Part shown: positions 1 to 12,027 of the stretch, in pieces
How positions within the stretch are numbered: position 1 is the stretch's first letter
Layout: each line of letters starts with the position of its first letter
Assembly (NCBI GenBank): GCA_964057225.1
Contig: OZ059900.1
Location: 19,235,638-19,299,637 of the forward strand
Source: Auanema rhodensis
Lineage: Eukaryota > Nematoda > Chromadorea > Rhabditida > Rhabditidae
Direction: 5' to 3'
DNA: 64,000 nt
The notes under the pieces: generated by a model
The model's database searches: none
What the model was told of the DNA's origin: nothing
What the model saw: only the letters and a program-made list of their open reading frames with translations
Program-made: the position numbers and the translations under genes

Positions 1-76
1 GACAAAAAAACAGGGGTTAGAAAATTAAGGAAATTAGCATATTCTGAGGTCACGCCCCTTATGGCTAATATTGATT

Positions 77-86
77 AAATCGATTT
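77..86. other. Perfect 10-bp palindrome AAATCGATTT in each monomer
   Basis: AAATCGATTT is self-complementary and lies between two TAAT-containing stretches. It recurs in almost every unit. The AAATTGAT units at 32548 and 33574 break it. A binding site is possible but nothing in the sequence identifies the protein. Confidence 0.45.
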
Positions 87-100
87 TTGTTCATATGAGT

Positions 101-117
101 CGTCAAATGCAACGAAT
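101..117 (-). other. Degenerate CENP-B-box-like stretch
   Basis: The minus strand reads ATTCGTTGCATTTGACG. Against the mammalian box YTTCGTTGGAARCGGGA it shares the run TTCGTTG, the A at position 10 and one G of the CGGG core. That is 9 of 17 positions, or 6 of 9 essential ones. The essential CGGG is not intact, so binding is doubtful. It recurs in most units but is destroyed in W-type units by CAATTAATT (47241, 48609, 50661, 53396, 54422, 60915, 62283, 63650) and in the 11629 unit by the inversion. Confidence 0.3.
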
Positions 118-160
118 TTCAGCGTGTTACACACTAAAATGAAGCATTTTACATGCTGAA
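118..160. other. Dyad / potential stem-loop in each monomer
   Basis: TTCAGCGTGT (118-127) faces ACATGCTGAA (151-160) around a 23-bp spacer. Nine of ten positions pair in DNA. The tenth is a G-T, which would be an allowed G-U pair in plus-strand RNA. Both arms are retained in nearly every unit I checked, including the W type and the disrupted unit at 11629. A rare exception is the C-to-T change in the first arm of the 34600 unit. Dyad symmetry is a reported feature of centromeres that lack CENP-B boxes; any role here is inference. Confidence 0.6.
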
Positions 161-240
161 CACTAGAAGAATACAAAAACACAGTATTTCCCATGAGAAA
201 TATTTTATTATGCTGGAAAACCAGTTTTTGGAAATTTCGC

Positions 241-248
241 TGTAAACA
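241..248 (+). other. Forkhead-type motif TGTAAACA, one per monomer
   Basis: TGTAAACA matches the core consensus bound by forkhead proteins. It sits at monomer 241-248 in nearly all units, giving well over 150 copies in the window. It is missing in the two units with the 58-bp deletion. An 8-base match in AT-rich DNA is weak evidence on its own; its interest is the copy number. Confidence 0.3.
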
Positions 249-3078
249 AGGTTTTGACTTACGATTTCATGTGTTCAAACTCATGCAATGTCAATGAAAC
301 CTAGCTCAAAATTGTTCGTACAACGTCTAGTTCCACTTTCACGACAAAAAAACAGGGGTTAGAAAATTAAGGAAATTAGCATATTCTGAGGGCACGCCCC
401 TTATGGCTAATATTGATTAAATCGATTTTTGTTCATATGAGTCGTCAAATGCAACGAATTTCAGCGTGTTACATACTAAAATGAAGCATTTTACATGCTG
501 AACACTAGAAAAATACAAAAACACAGTATTTCCCATGAGAAATATTTTATTATGCTGGAAAACCAGTTTTTGGAAATTTCGCTGTAAACAAGGTTTTGAC
601 TTACGATTTCATGTGTTCAAACTCATGCAATGTCAATGAAACCTAGCTCAAAATTGTTCGTACAACGTCTAGTTCCACTTTCACGACAAAAAAACAGGGG
701 TTAGAAAATTAAGGAAATTAGCATATTCTGAGGTCACGCCCCTTATGGCTAATATTGATTAAATCGATTTTTGTTCATATGAGTCGTCAAATGCAACGAA
801 TTTCAGCGTGTTACACACTAAAATGAAGCATTTTACATGCTGAACACTAGAAGAATACAAAAACACAGTATTTCCCATGAGAAATATTTTATTATGCTGG
901 AAAACCAGTTTTTGGAAATTTCGCTGTAAACAAGGTTTTGACTTACGATTTCATGTGTTCAAACTCATGCAATGTCAATGAAACCTAGCTCAAAATTGTT
1001 CGTACAACGTCTAGTTCCACTTTCACGACAAAAAAACAGGGGTTAGAAAATTAAGGAAATTAGCATATTCTGAGGGCACGCCCCTTATGGCTAATATTGA
1101 TTAAATCGATTTTTGTTCATATGAGTCGTCAAATGCAACGAATTTCAGCGTGTTACATACTAAAATGAAACATTTTACATGCTGAACACTAGAAAAATAC
1201 AAAAACACAGTATTTCCCATGAGAAATATTTTATTATGCTGGAAAACCAGTTTTTGGAAATTTCGCTGTAAACAAGGTTTTGACTTACGATTTCATGTGT
1301 TCAAACTCATGCAATGTCAATGAAACCTAGCTCAAAATTGTTCGTACAACGTCTAGTTCCACTTTCACGACAAAAAAACAGGGGTTAGAAAATTAAGGAA
1401 ATTAGCATATTCTGAGGGCACGCCCCTTATGGCTAATATTGATTAAATCGATTTTTGTTCATATGAGTCGTCAAATGCAACGAATTTCAGCGTGTTACAC
1501 ACTAAAATGAAGCATTTTACATGCTGAACACTAGAAGAATACAAAAACACAGTATTTCCCATGAGAAATATTTTATTATGCTGGAAAACCAGTTTTTGGA
1601 AATTTCGCTGTAAACAAGGTTTTGACTTACGATTTCATGTGTTCAAACTCATGCAATGTCAATGAAACCTAGCTCAAAATTGTTCGTACAACGTCTAGTT
1701 CCACTTTCACGACAAAAAAACAGGGGTTAGAAAATTAAGGAAATTAGCATATTCTGAGGGCACGCCCCTTATGGCTAATATTGATTAAATCGATTTTTGT
1801 TCATATGAGTCGTCAAATGCAACGAATTTCAGCGTGTTACATACTAAAATGAAGCATTTTACATGCTGAACACTAGAAAAATACAAAAACACAGTATTTC
1901 CCATGAGAAATATTTTATTATGCTGGAAAACCAGTTTTTGGAAATTTCGCTGTAAACAAGGTTTTGACTTACGATTTCATGTGTTCAAACTCATGCAATG
2001 TCAATGAAACCTAGCTCAAAATTGTTCGTACAACGTCTAGTTCCACTTTCACGACAAAAAAACAGGGGTTAGAAAATTAAGGAAATTAGCATATTCTGAG
2101 GGCACGCCCCTTATGGCTAATATTGATTAAATCGATTTTTGTTCATATGAGTCGTCAAATGCAACGAATTTCAGCGTGTTACATACTAAAATGAAGCATT
2201 TTACATGCTGAACACTAGAAAAATACAAAAACACAGTATTTCCCATGAGAAATATTTTATTATGCTGGAAAACCAGTTTTTGGAAATTTCGCTGTAAACA
2301 AGGTTTTGACTTACGATTTCATGTGTTCAAACTCATGCAATGTCAATGAAACCTAGCTCAAAATTGTTCGTACAACGTCTAGTTCCACTTTCACGACAAA
2401 AAAACAGGGGTTAGAAAATTAAGGAAATTAGCATATTCTGAGGTCACGCCCCTTATGGCTAATATTGATTAAATCGATTTTTGTTCATATGAGTCGTCAA
2501 ATGCAACGAATTTCAGCGTGTTACACACTAAAATGAAGCATTTTACATGCTGAACACTAGAAGAATACAAAAACACAGTATTTCCCATGAGAAATATTTT
2601 ATTATGCTGGAAAACCAGTTTTTGGAAATTTCGCTGTAAACAAGGTTTTGACTTACGATTTCATGTGTTCAAACTCATGCAATGTCAATGAAACCTAGCT
2701 CAAAATTGTTCGTACAACGTCTAGTTCCACTTTCACGACAAAAAAACAGGGGTTAGAAAATTAAGGAAATTAGCATATTCTGAGGGCACGCCCCTTATGG
2801 CTAATATTGATTAAATCGATTTTTGTTCATATGAGTCGTCAAATGCAACGAATTTCAGCGTGTTACATACTAAAATGAAGCATTTTACATGCTGAACACT
2901 AGAAAAATACAAAAACACAGTATTTCCCATGAGAAATATTTTATTATGCTGGAAAACCAGTTTTTGGAAATTTCGCTGTAAACAAGGATTTGACTTACGA
3001 TTTCATGTGTTCAAACTCATGCAATGTCAATGAAACCTAGCTCAAAATTGTTCGTACAACGTCTAGTTCCACTTTCAC

Positions 3079-4446
3079 GACAAAAAAACAGGGGTTAGAA
3101 AATTAAGGAAATTAGCATATTCTGAGGGCACGCCCCTTATGGCTAATATTGATTAAATCGATTTTTGTTCATATGAGTCGTCAAATGCAACGAATTTCAG
3201 CGTGTTACACACTAAAATGAAGCATTTTACATGCTGAACACTAGAAGAATACAAAAACACAGTATTTCCCATGAGAAATATTTTATTATGCTGGAAAACC
3301 AGTTTTTGGAAATTTCGCTGTAAACAAGGTTTTGACTTACGATTTCATGTGTTCAAACTCATGCAATGTCAATGAAACCTAGCTCAAAATTGTTCGTACA
3401 ACGTCTAGTTCCACTTTCACGACAAAAAAACAGGGGTTAGAAAATTAAGGAAATTAGCATATTCTGAGGGCACGCCCCTTATGGCTAATATTGATTAAAT
3501 CGATTTTTGTTCATATGAGTCGTCAAATGCAACGAATTTCAGCGTGTTACATACTAAAATGAAGCATTTTACATGCTGAACACTAGAAAAATACAAAAAC
3601 ACAGTATTTCCCATGAGAAATATTTTATCATGCTGGAAAACCAGTTTTTGGAAATTTCGCTGTAAACAAGGTTTTGACTTACGATTTCATGTGTTCAAAC
3701 TCATGCAATGTCAATGAAACCTAGCTCAAAATTGTTTGTACAACGTCTAGTTCCACTTTCACGACAAAAAAACAAGGGTTAGAAAATTAAGGAAATTAGC
3801 ATATTCTGAGGGCACGCCCCTTATGGCTAATATTGATTAAATCGATTTTTGTTCATATGAGTCGTCAAATGCAACGAATTTCAGCGTGTTACATACTAAA
3901 ATGAAGCATTTTACATGCTGAACACTAGAAAAATACAAAAACACAGTATTTCCCATAAGAAATATTTTATTATGCTGGAAAACCAGTTTTTGGAAATTTC
4001 GCTGTAAACAAGGTTTTGACTTACGATTTCATGTGTTCAAACTCATGCAATGTCAATGAAACCTAGCTCAAAATTGTTTGTACAACGTCTAGTTCCACTT
4101 TCACGACAAAAAAACAAGGGTTAGAAAATTAAGGAAATTAGCATATTCTGAGGGCACGCCCCTTATGGCTAATATTGATTAAATCGATTTTTGTTCATAT
4201 GAGTCGTCAAATGCAACGAATTTCAGCGTGTTACATACTAAAATGAAGCATTTTACATGCTGAACACTAGAAAAATACAAAAACACAGTATTTCCCATGA
4301 GAAATATTTTATTATGCTGGAAAACCAGTTTTTGGAAATTTCGCTGTAAACAAGGTTTTGACTTACGATTTCATGTGTTCAAACTCATGCAATGTCAATG
4401 AAACCTAGCTCAAAATTGTTCGTACAACGTCTAGTTCCACTTTCAC
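3079..4446 (+). repeat. Exemplar 1368-bp tetramer HOR unit
   Basis: This is the first complete copy of the four-type unit, with monomers at 3079, 3421, 3763 and 4105. The next copy starts at 4447 and repeats the same diagnostic variants in order. The CAAGGG variant at the head of types 3 and 4 always follows a TTGTTTG tail, so the shared block spans the monomer border. Confidence 0.85.
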
Positions 4447-7400
4447 GACAAAAAAACAGGGGTTAGAAAATTAAGGAAATTAGCATATTCTGAGGGCACG
4501 CCCCTTATGGCTAATATTGATTAAATCGATTTTTGTTCATATGAGTCGTCAAATGCAACGAATTTCAGCGTGTTACACACTAAAATGAAGCATTTTACAT
4601 GCTGAACACTAGAAGAATACAAAAACACAGTATTTCCCATGAGAAATATTTTATTATGCTGGAAAACCAGTTTTTGGAAATTTCGCTGTAAACAAGGTTT
4701 TGACTTACGATTTCATGTGTTCAAACTCATGCAATGTCAATGAAACCTAGCTCAAAATTGTTCGTACAACGTCTAGTTCCACTTTCACGACAAAAAAACA
4801 GGGGTTAGAAAATTAAGGAAATTAGCATATTCTGAGGGCACGCCCCTTATGGCTAATATTGATTAAATCGATTTTTGTTCATATGAGTCGTCAAATGCAA
4901 CGAATTTCAGCGTGTTACATACTAAAATGAAGCATTTTACATGCTGAACACTAGAAAAATACAAAAACACAGTATTTCCCATGAGAAATATTTTATCATG
5001 CTGGAAAACCAGTTTTTGGAAATTTCGCTGTAAACAAGGTTTTGACTTACGATTTCATGTGTTCAAACTCATGCAATGTCAATGAAACCTAGCTCAAAAT
5101 TGTTTGTACAACGTCTAGTTCCACTTTCACGACAAAAAAACAAGGGTTAGAAAATTAAGGAAATTAGCATATTCTGAGGGCACGCCCCTTATGGCTAATA
5201 TTGATTAAATCGATTTTTGTTCATATGAGTCGTCAAATGCAACGAATTTCAGCGTGTTACATACTAAAATGAAGCATTTTACATGCTGAACACTAGAAAA
5301 ATACAAAAACACAGTATTTCCCATAAGAAATATTTTATTATGCTGGAAAACCAGTTTTTGGAAATTTCGCTGTAAACAAGGTTTTGACTTACGATTTCAT
5401 GTGTTCAAACTCATGCAATGTCAATGAAACCTAGCTCAAAATTGTTTGTACAACGTCTAGTTCCACTTTCACGACAAAAAAACAAGGGTTAGAAAATTAA
5501 GGAAATTAGCATATTCTGAGGGCACGCCCCTTATGGCTAATATTGATTAAATCGATTTTTGTTCATATGAGTCGTCAAATGCAACGAATTTCAGCGTGTT
5601 ACATACTAAAATGAAGCATTTTACATGCTGAACACTAGAAAAATACAAAAACACAGTATTTCCCATGAGAAATATTTTATTATGCTGGAAAACCAGTTTT
5701 TGGAAATTTCGCTGTAAACAAGGTTTTGACTTACGATTTCATGTGTTCAAACTCATGCAATGTCAATGAAACCTAGCTCAAAATTGTTCGTACAACGTCT
5801 AGTTCCACTTTCACGACAAAAAAACAGGGGTTAGAAAATTAAGGAAATTAGCATATTCTGAGGGCACGCCCCTTATGGCTAATATTGATTAAATCGATTT
5901 TTGTTCATATGAGTCGTCAAATGCAACGAATTTCAGCGTGTTACATACTAAAATGAAGCATTTTACATGCTGAACACTAGAAAAATACAAAAACACAGTA
6001 TTTCCCATGAGAAATATTTTATCATGCTGGAAAACCAGTTTTTGGAAATTTCGCTGTAAACAAGGTTTTGACTTACGATTTCATGTGTTCAAACTCATGC
6101 AATGTCAATGAAACCTAGCTCAAAATTGTTTGTACAACGTCTAGTTCCACTTTCACGACAAAAAAACAAGGGTTAGAAAATTAAGGAAATTAGCATATTC
6201 TGAGGGCACGCCCCTTATGGCTAATATTGATTAAATCGATTTTTGTTCATATGAGTCGTCAAATGCAACGAATTTCAGCGTGTTACATACTAAAATGAAG
6301 CATTTTACATGCTGAACACTAGAAAAATACAAAAACACAGTATTTCCCATAAGAAATATTTTATTATGCTGGAAAACCAGTTTTTGGAAATTTCGCTGTA
6401 AACAAGGTTTTGACTTACGATTTCATGTGTTCAAACTCATGCAATGTCAATGAAACCTAGCTCAAAATTGTTTGTACAACGTCTAGTTCCACTTTCACGA
6501 CAAAAAAACAAGGGTTAGAAAATTAAGGAAATTAGCATATTCTGAGGGCACGCCCCTTATGGCTAATATTGATTAAATCGATTTTTGTTCATATGAGTCG
6601 TCAAATGCAACGAATTTCAGCGTGTTACATACTAAAATGAAGCATTTTACATGCTGAACACTAGAAAAATACAAAAACACAGTATTTCCCATGAGAAATA
6701 TTTTATTATGCTGGAAAACCAGTTTTTGGAAATTTCGCTGTAAACAAGGTTTTGACTTACGATTTCATGTGTTCAAACTCATGCAATGTCAATGAAACCT
6801 AGCTCAAAATTGTTCGTACAACGTCTAGTTCCACTTTCACGACAAAAAAACAGGGGTTAGAAAATTAAGGAAATTAGCATATTCTGAGGGCACGCCCCTT
6901 ATGGCTAATATTGATTAAATCGATTTTTGTTCATATGAGTCGTCAAATGCAACGAATTTCAGCGTGTTACACACTAAAATGAAGCATTTTACATGCTGAA
7001 CACTAGAAGAATACAAAAACACAGTATTTCCCATGAGAAATATTTTATTATGCTGGAAAACCAGTTTTTGGAAATTTCGCTGTAAACAAGGTTTTGACTT
7101 ACGATTTCATGTGTTCAAACTCATGCAATGTCAATGAAACCTAGCTCAAAATTGTTCGTACAACGTCTAGTTCCACTTTCACGACAAAAAAACAGGGGTT
7201 AGAAAATTAAGGAAATTAGCATATTCTGAGGGCACGCCCCTTATGGCTAATATTGATTAAATCGATTTTTGTTCATATGAGTCGTCAAATGCAACGAATT
7301 TCAGCGTGTTACATACTAAAATGAAGCATTTTACATGCTGAACACTAGAAAAATACAAAAACACAGTATTTCCCATGAGAAATATTTTATCATGCTGGAA

Positions 7401-10400
7401 AACCAGTTTTTGGAAATTTCGCTGTAAACAAGGTTTTGACTTACGATTTCATGTGTTCAAACTCATGCAATGTCAATGAAACCTAGCTCAAAATTGTTTG
7501 TACAACGTCTAGTTCCACTTTCACGACAAAAAAACAAGGGTTAGAAAATTAAGGAAATTAGCATATTCTGAGGGCACGCCCCTTATGGCTAATATTGATT
7601 AAATCGATTTTTGTTCATATGAGTCGTCAAATGCAACGAATTTCAGCGTGTTACATACTAAAATGAAGCATTTTACATGCTGAACACTAGAAAAATACAA
7701 AAACACAGTATTTCCCATAAGAAATATTTTATTATGCTGGAAAACCAGTTTTTGGAAATTTCGCTGTAAACAAGGTTTTGACTTACGATTTCATGTGTTC
7801 AAACTCATGCAATGTCAATGAAACCTAGCTCAAAATTGTTTGTACAACGTCTAGTTCCACTTTCACGACAAAAAAACAAGGGTTAGAAAATTAAGGAAAT
7901 TAGCATATTCTGAGGGCACGCCCCTTATGGCTAATATTGATTAAATCGATTTTTGTTCATATGAGTCGTCAAATGCAACGAATTTCAGCGTGTTACATAC
8001 TAAAATGAAGCATTTTACATGCTGAACACTAGAAAAATACAAAAACACAGTATTTCCCATGAGAAATATTTTATTATGCTGGAAAACCAGTTTTTGGAAA
8101 TTTCGCTGTAAACAAGGTTTTGACTTACGATTTCATGTGTTCAAACTCATGCAATGTCAATGAAACCTAGCTCAAAATTGTTCGTACAACGTCTAGTTCC
8201 ACTTTCACGACAAAAAAACAGGGGTTAGAAAATTAAGGAAATTAGCATATTCTGAGGGCACGCCCCTTATGGCTAATATTGATTAAATCGATTTTTGTTC
8301 ATATGAGTCGTCAAATGCAACGAATTTCAGCGTGTTACACACTAAAATGAAGCATTTTACATGCTGAACACTAGAAGAATACAAAAACACAGTATTTCCC
8401 ATGAGAAATATTTTATTATGCTGGAAAACCAGTTTTTGGAAATTTCGCTGTAAACAAGGTTTTGACTTACGATTTCATGTGTTCAAACTCATGCAATGTC
8501 AATGAAACCTAGCTCAAAATTGTTCGTACAACGTCTAGTTCCACTTTCACGACAAAAAAACAGGGGTTAGAAAATTAAGGAAATTAGCATATTCTGAGGG
8601 CACGCCCCTTATGGCTAATATTGATTAAATCGATTTTTGTTCATATGAGTCGTCAAATGCAACGAATTTCAGCGTGTTACATACTAAAATGAAGCATTTT
8701 ACATGCTGAACACTAGAAAAATACAAAAACACAGTATTTCCCATGAGAAATATTTTATCATGCTGGAAAACCAGTTTTTGGAAATTTCGCTGTAAACAAG
8801 GTTTTGACTTACGATTTCATGTGTTCAAACTCATGCAATGTCAATGAAACCTAGCTCAAAATTGTTTGTACAACGTCTAGTTCCACTTTCACGACAAAAA
8901 AACAAGGGTTAGAAAATTAAGGAAATTAGCATATTCTGAGGGCACGCCCCTTATGGCTAATATTGATTAAATCGATTTTTGTTCATATGAGTCGTCAAAT
9001 GCAACGAATTTCAGCGTGTTACATACTAAAATGAAGCATTTTACATGCTGAACACTAGAAAAATACAAAAACACAGTATTTCCCATAAGAAATATTTTAT
9101 TATGCTGGAAAACCAGTTTTTGGAAATTTCGCTGTAAACAAGGTTTTGACTTACGATTTCATGTGTTCAAACTCATGCAATGTCAATGAAACCTAGCTCA
9201 AAATTGTTTGTACAACGTCTAGTTCCACTTTCACGACAAAAAAACAAGGGTTAGAAAATTAAGGAAATTAGCATATTCTGAGGGCACGCCCCTTATGGCT
9301 AATATTGATTAAATCGATTTTTGTTCATATGAGTCGTCAAATGCAACGAATTTCAGCGTGTTACATACTAAAATGAAGCATTTTACATGCTGAACACTAG
9401 AAAAATACAAAAACACAGTATTTCCCATGAGAAATATTTTATTATGCTGGAAAACCAGTTTTTGGAAATTTCGCTGTAAACAAGGTTTTGACTTACGATT
9501 TCATGTGTTCAAACTCATGCAATGTCAATGAAACCTAGCTCAAAATTGTTCGTACAACGTCTAGTTCCACTTTCACGACAAAAAAACAGGGGTTAGAAAA
9601 TTAAGGAAATTAGCATATTCTGAGGGCACGCCCCTTATGGCTAATATTGATTAAATCGATTTTTGTTCATATGAGTCGTCAAATGCAACGAATTTCAGCG
9701 TGTTACATACTAAAATGAAGCATTTTACATGCTGAACACTAGAAAAATACAAAAACACAGTATTTCCCATGAGAAATATTTTATCATGCTGGAAAACCAG
9801 TTTTTGGAAATTTCGCTGTAAACAAGGTTTTGACTTACGATTTCATGTGTTCAAACTCATGCAATGTCAATGAAACCTAGCTCAAAATTGTTTGTACAAC
9901 GTCTAGTTCCACTTTCACGACAAAAAAACAAGGGTTAGAAAATTAAGGAAATTAGCATATTCTGAGGGCACGCCCCTTATGGCTAATATTGATTAAATCG
10001 ATTTTTGTTCATATGAGTCGTCAAATGCAACGAATTTCAGCGTGTTACATACTAAAATGAAGCATTTTACATGCTGAACACTAGAAAAATACAAAAACAC
10101 AGTATTTCCCATAAGAAATATTTTATTATGCTGGAAAACCAGTTTTTGGAAATTTCGCTGTAAACAAGGTTTTGACTTACGATTTCATGTGTTCAAACTC
10201 ATGCAATGTCAATGAAACCTAGCTCAAAATTGTTTGTACAACGTCTAGTTCCACTTTCACGACAAAAAAACAAGGGTTAGAAAATTAAGGAAATTAGCAT
10301 ATTCTGAGGGCACGCCCCTTATGGCTAATATTGATTAAATCGATTTTTGTTCATATGAGTCGTCAAATGCAACGAATTTCAGCGTGTTACATACTAAAAT

Positions 10401-11628
10401 GAAGCATTTTACATGCTGAACACTAGAAAAATACAAAAACACAGTATTTCCCATGAGAAATATTTTATTATGCTGGAAAACCAGTTTTTGGAAATTTCGC
10501 TGTAAACAAGGTTTTGACTTACGATTTCATGTGTTCAAACTCATGCAATGTCAATGAAACCTAGCTCAAAATTGTTCGTACAACGTCTAGTTCCACTTTC
10601 ACGACAAAAAAACAGGGGTTAGAAAATTAAGGAAATTAGCATATTCTGAGGGCACGCCCCTTATGGCTAATATTGATTAAATCGATTTTTGTTCATATGA
10701 GTCGTCAAATGCAACGAATTTCAGCGTGTTACATACTAAAATGAAGCATTTTACATGCTGAACACTAGAAAAATACAAAAACACAGTATTTCCCATGAGA
10801 AATATTTTATCATGCTGGAAAACCAGTTTTTGGAAATTTCGCTGTAAACAAGGTTTTGACTTACGATTTCATGTGTTCAAACTCATGCAATGTCAATGAA
10901 ACCTAGCTCAAAATTGTTTGTACAACGTCTAGTTCCACTTTCACGACAAAAAAACAAGGGTTAGAAAATTAAGGAAATTAGCATATTCTGAGGGCACGCC
11001 CCTTATGGCTAATATTGATTAAATCGATTTTTGTTCATATGAGTCGTCAAATGCAACGAATTTCAGCGTGTTACATACTAAAATGAAGCATTTTACATGC
11101 TGAACACTAGAAAAATACAAAAACACAGTATTTCCCATGAGAAATATTTTATTATGCTGGAAAACCAGTTTTTGGAAATTTCGCTGTAAACAAGGTTTTG
11201 ACTTACGATTTCATGTGTTCAAACTCATGCAATGTCAATGAAACCTAGCTCAAAATTGTTCGTACAACGTCTAGTTCCACTTTCACGACAAAAAAACAGG
11301 GGTTAGAAAATTAAGGAAATTAGCATATTCTGAGGGCACGCCCCTTATGGCTAATATTGATTAAATCGATTTTTGTTCATATGAGTCGTCAAATGCAACG
11401 AATTTCAGCGTGTTACATACTAAAATGAAGCATTTTACATGCTGAACACTAGAAAAATACAAAAACACAGTATTTCCCATGAGAAATATTTTATTATGCT
11501 GGAAAACCAGTTTTTGGAAATTTCGCTGTAAACAAGGTTTTGACTTACGATTTCATGTGTTCAAACTCATGCAATGTCAATGAAACCTAGCTCAAAATTG
11601 TTCGTACAACGTCTAGTTCCACTTTCAC
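3079..11628 (+). repeat. 4-monomer HOR (1368 bp) with 3-monomer derivatives
   Basis: Four unit types recur in fixed order: (1) CAC with GAAG; (2) TTATCA with TTGTTTG; (3) CAAGGG start with CCATAAGA and TTGTTTG; (4) CAAGGG start with CCATGAGA and TTGTTCG. Complete tetramers start at 3079, 4447, 6841 and 8209. At 5815 and 9577 the set lacks type 1, leaving 1026-bp trimers. At 10603 only types 2 and 4 remain, followed by a plain unit at 11287. Loss of whole monomers with the phase kept is the usual outcome of unequal crossing-over in a satellite. Confidence 0.9.
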
Positions 11629-11804
11629 GACAAAAAAACAGGGGTTAGAAAATTAAGGAAATTAGCATATTCTGAGGGCACGCCCCTTATGGCTAATATT
11701 GATTAAATCGATTTTTGTTCATATGAGTCGTATGCTAATTTCCTTAATTTTCTAACCCCTGTTTTTTTGTCGTGAAAGTGGAACTAGACGTTGTACGAAC
11801 AATT
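11596..11804. repeat. Inverted repeat, 74-bp arms, 61-bp spacer
   Basis: The left arm is 11596-11669 (monomer positions 310-342 joined to 1-41). The right arm is its reverse complement at 11731-11804. I see no mismatch between the arms. The spacer is 11670-11730. The right arm also carries the CAGGGG and TTCGTAC variants of the adjacent left arm. It therefore looks copied from its nearest neighbour by strand foldback or template switching. The DNA could extrude as a cruciform. Confidence 0.92.
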
Positions 11805-12027
11805 CAGCGTGTTACATACTAAAATGAAGCATTTTACATGCTGAACACTAGAAGAATACAAAAACACAGTATTTCCCATAAGAAATATTTTATTATGCTG
11901 GAAAACCAGTTTTTGGAAATTTCGCTGTAAACAAGGTTTTGACTTACGATTTCATGTGTTCAAACTCATGCAATGTCAATGAAACCTAGCTCAAAATTGT
12001 TTGTACAACGTCTAGTTCCACTTTCAC
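11629..12027 (+). repeat. Disrupted 399-bp monomer with inverted insertion
   Basis: This unit is 57 bp too long. It is normal through monomer position 102 (base 11730). Then 74 bp in reverse orientation replace positions 103-119 (17 bp), and the unit resumes at position 120 (base 11805). The remainder carries GAAG, CCATAAGA and TTGTTTG, a mix of the type-1 and type-3 variants of the HOR to its left. The lost 17 bp include most of the CENP-B-box-like stretch. The dyad arms at 118-160 are kept, because the inserted piece ends in TT. Confidence 0.93.

Larger units (their letters stand above)
1..342 (+). repeat. Reference monomer of the satellite
   Basis: This first full unit defines the numbering. 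It is 34% G+C by hand count, with 57 G, 60 C and 10 CpG. Landmarks are an A7 run at 4-10, the only GC-rich patch (about 44-60, CACGCCCC core), the palindrome AAATCGATTT at 77-86, CATATG at 92-97, a CENP-B-box-like stretch at 101-117 on the minus strand, a dyad at 118-127/151-160, a CTGG-AAAA-CCAG mini-hairpin at 213-224, and TGTAAACA at 241-248. This copy carries three variants of an 'A type': T at 50, CAC at 130-132 and G at 169. Most later units have G, CAT and A there. Confidence 0.95.
1..3078 (+). repeat. Nine monomers with dimer-like alternation (684 bp)
   Basis: Units at 1, 685, 1369 and 2395 carry the CAC/GAAG variants. Units at 343, 1027, 1711, 2053 and 2737 carry CAT/GAAA. The two classes alternate except for two CAT units in a row at 1711 and 2053, giving an imperfect 684-bp dimer. 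Units at 1, 685 and 2395 also share T at position 50. Private changes are AAACATT in the 1027 unit and AAGGATTT in the 2737 unit. The left end is cut by the window. Confidence 0.85.

Noticed and set aside
44-60. G-quadruplex or CpG-island-like element in the GC-rich patch
   Set aside because: Only one run of G/C per 342 bp; there are not four G-runs, and the patch is 17 bp long.
213-224. CTGG-AAAA-CCAG as a transcription terminator hairpin
   Set aside because: A 4-bp stem recurring in every satellite unit, with no gene upstream, is not support for a terminator.
1-342. Alpha-satellite identity because 342 is twice 171
   Set aside because: I see no alpha-satellite sequence in it, and the CENP-B-like stretch lacks the CGGG core. 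Length alone is not evidence of kinship.
1-11628. CRISPR-like array (regular direct repeats)
   Set aside because: The repeat is 342 bp with no unique spacers, and neighbouring units are almost identical end to end. This is a tandem satellite.
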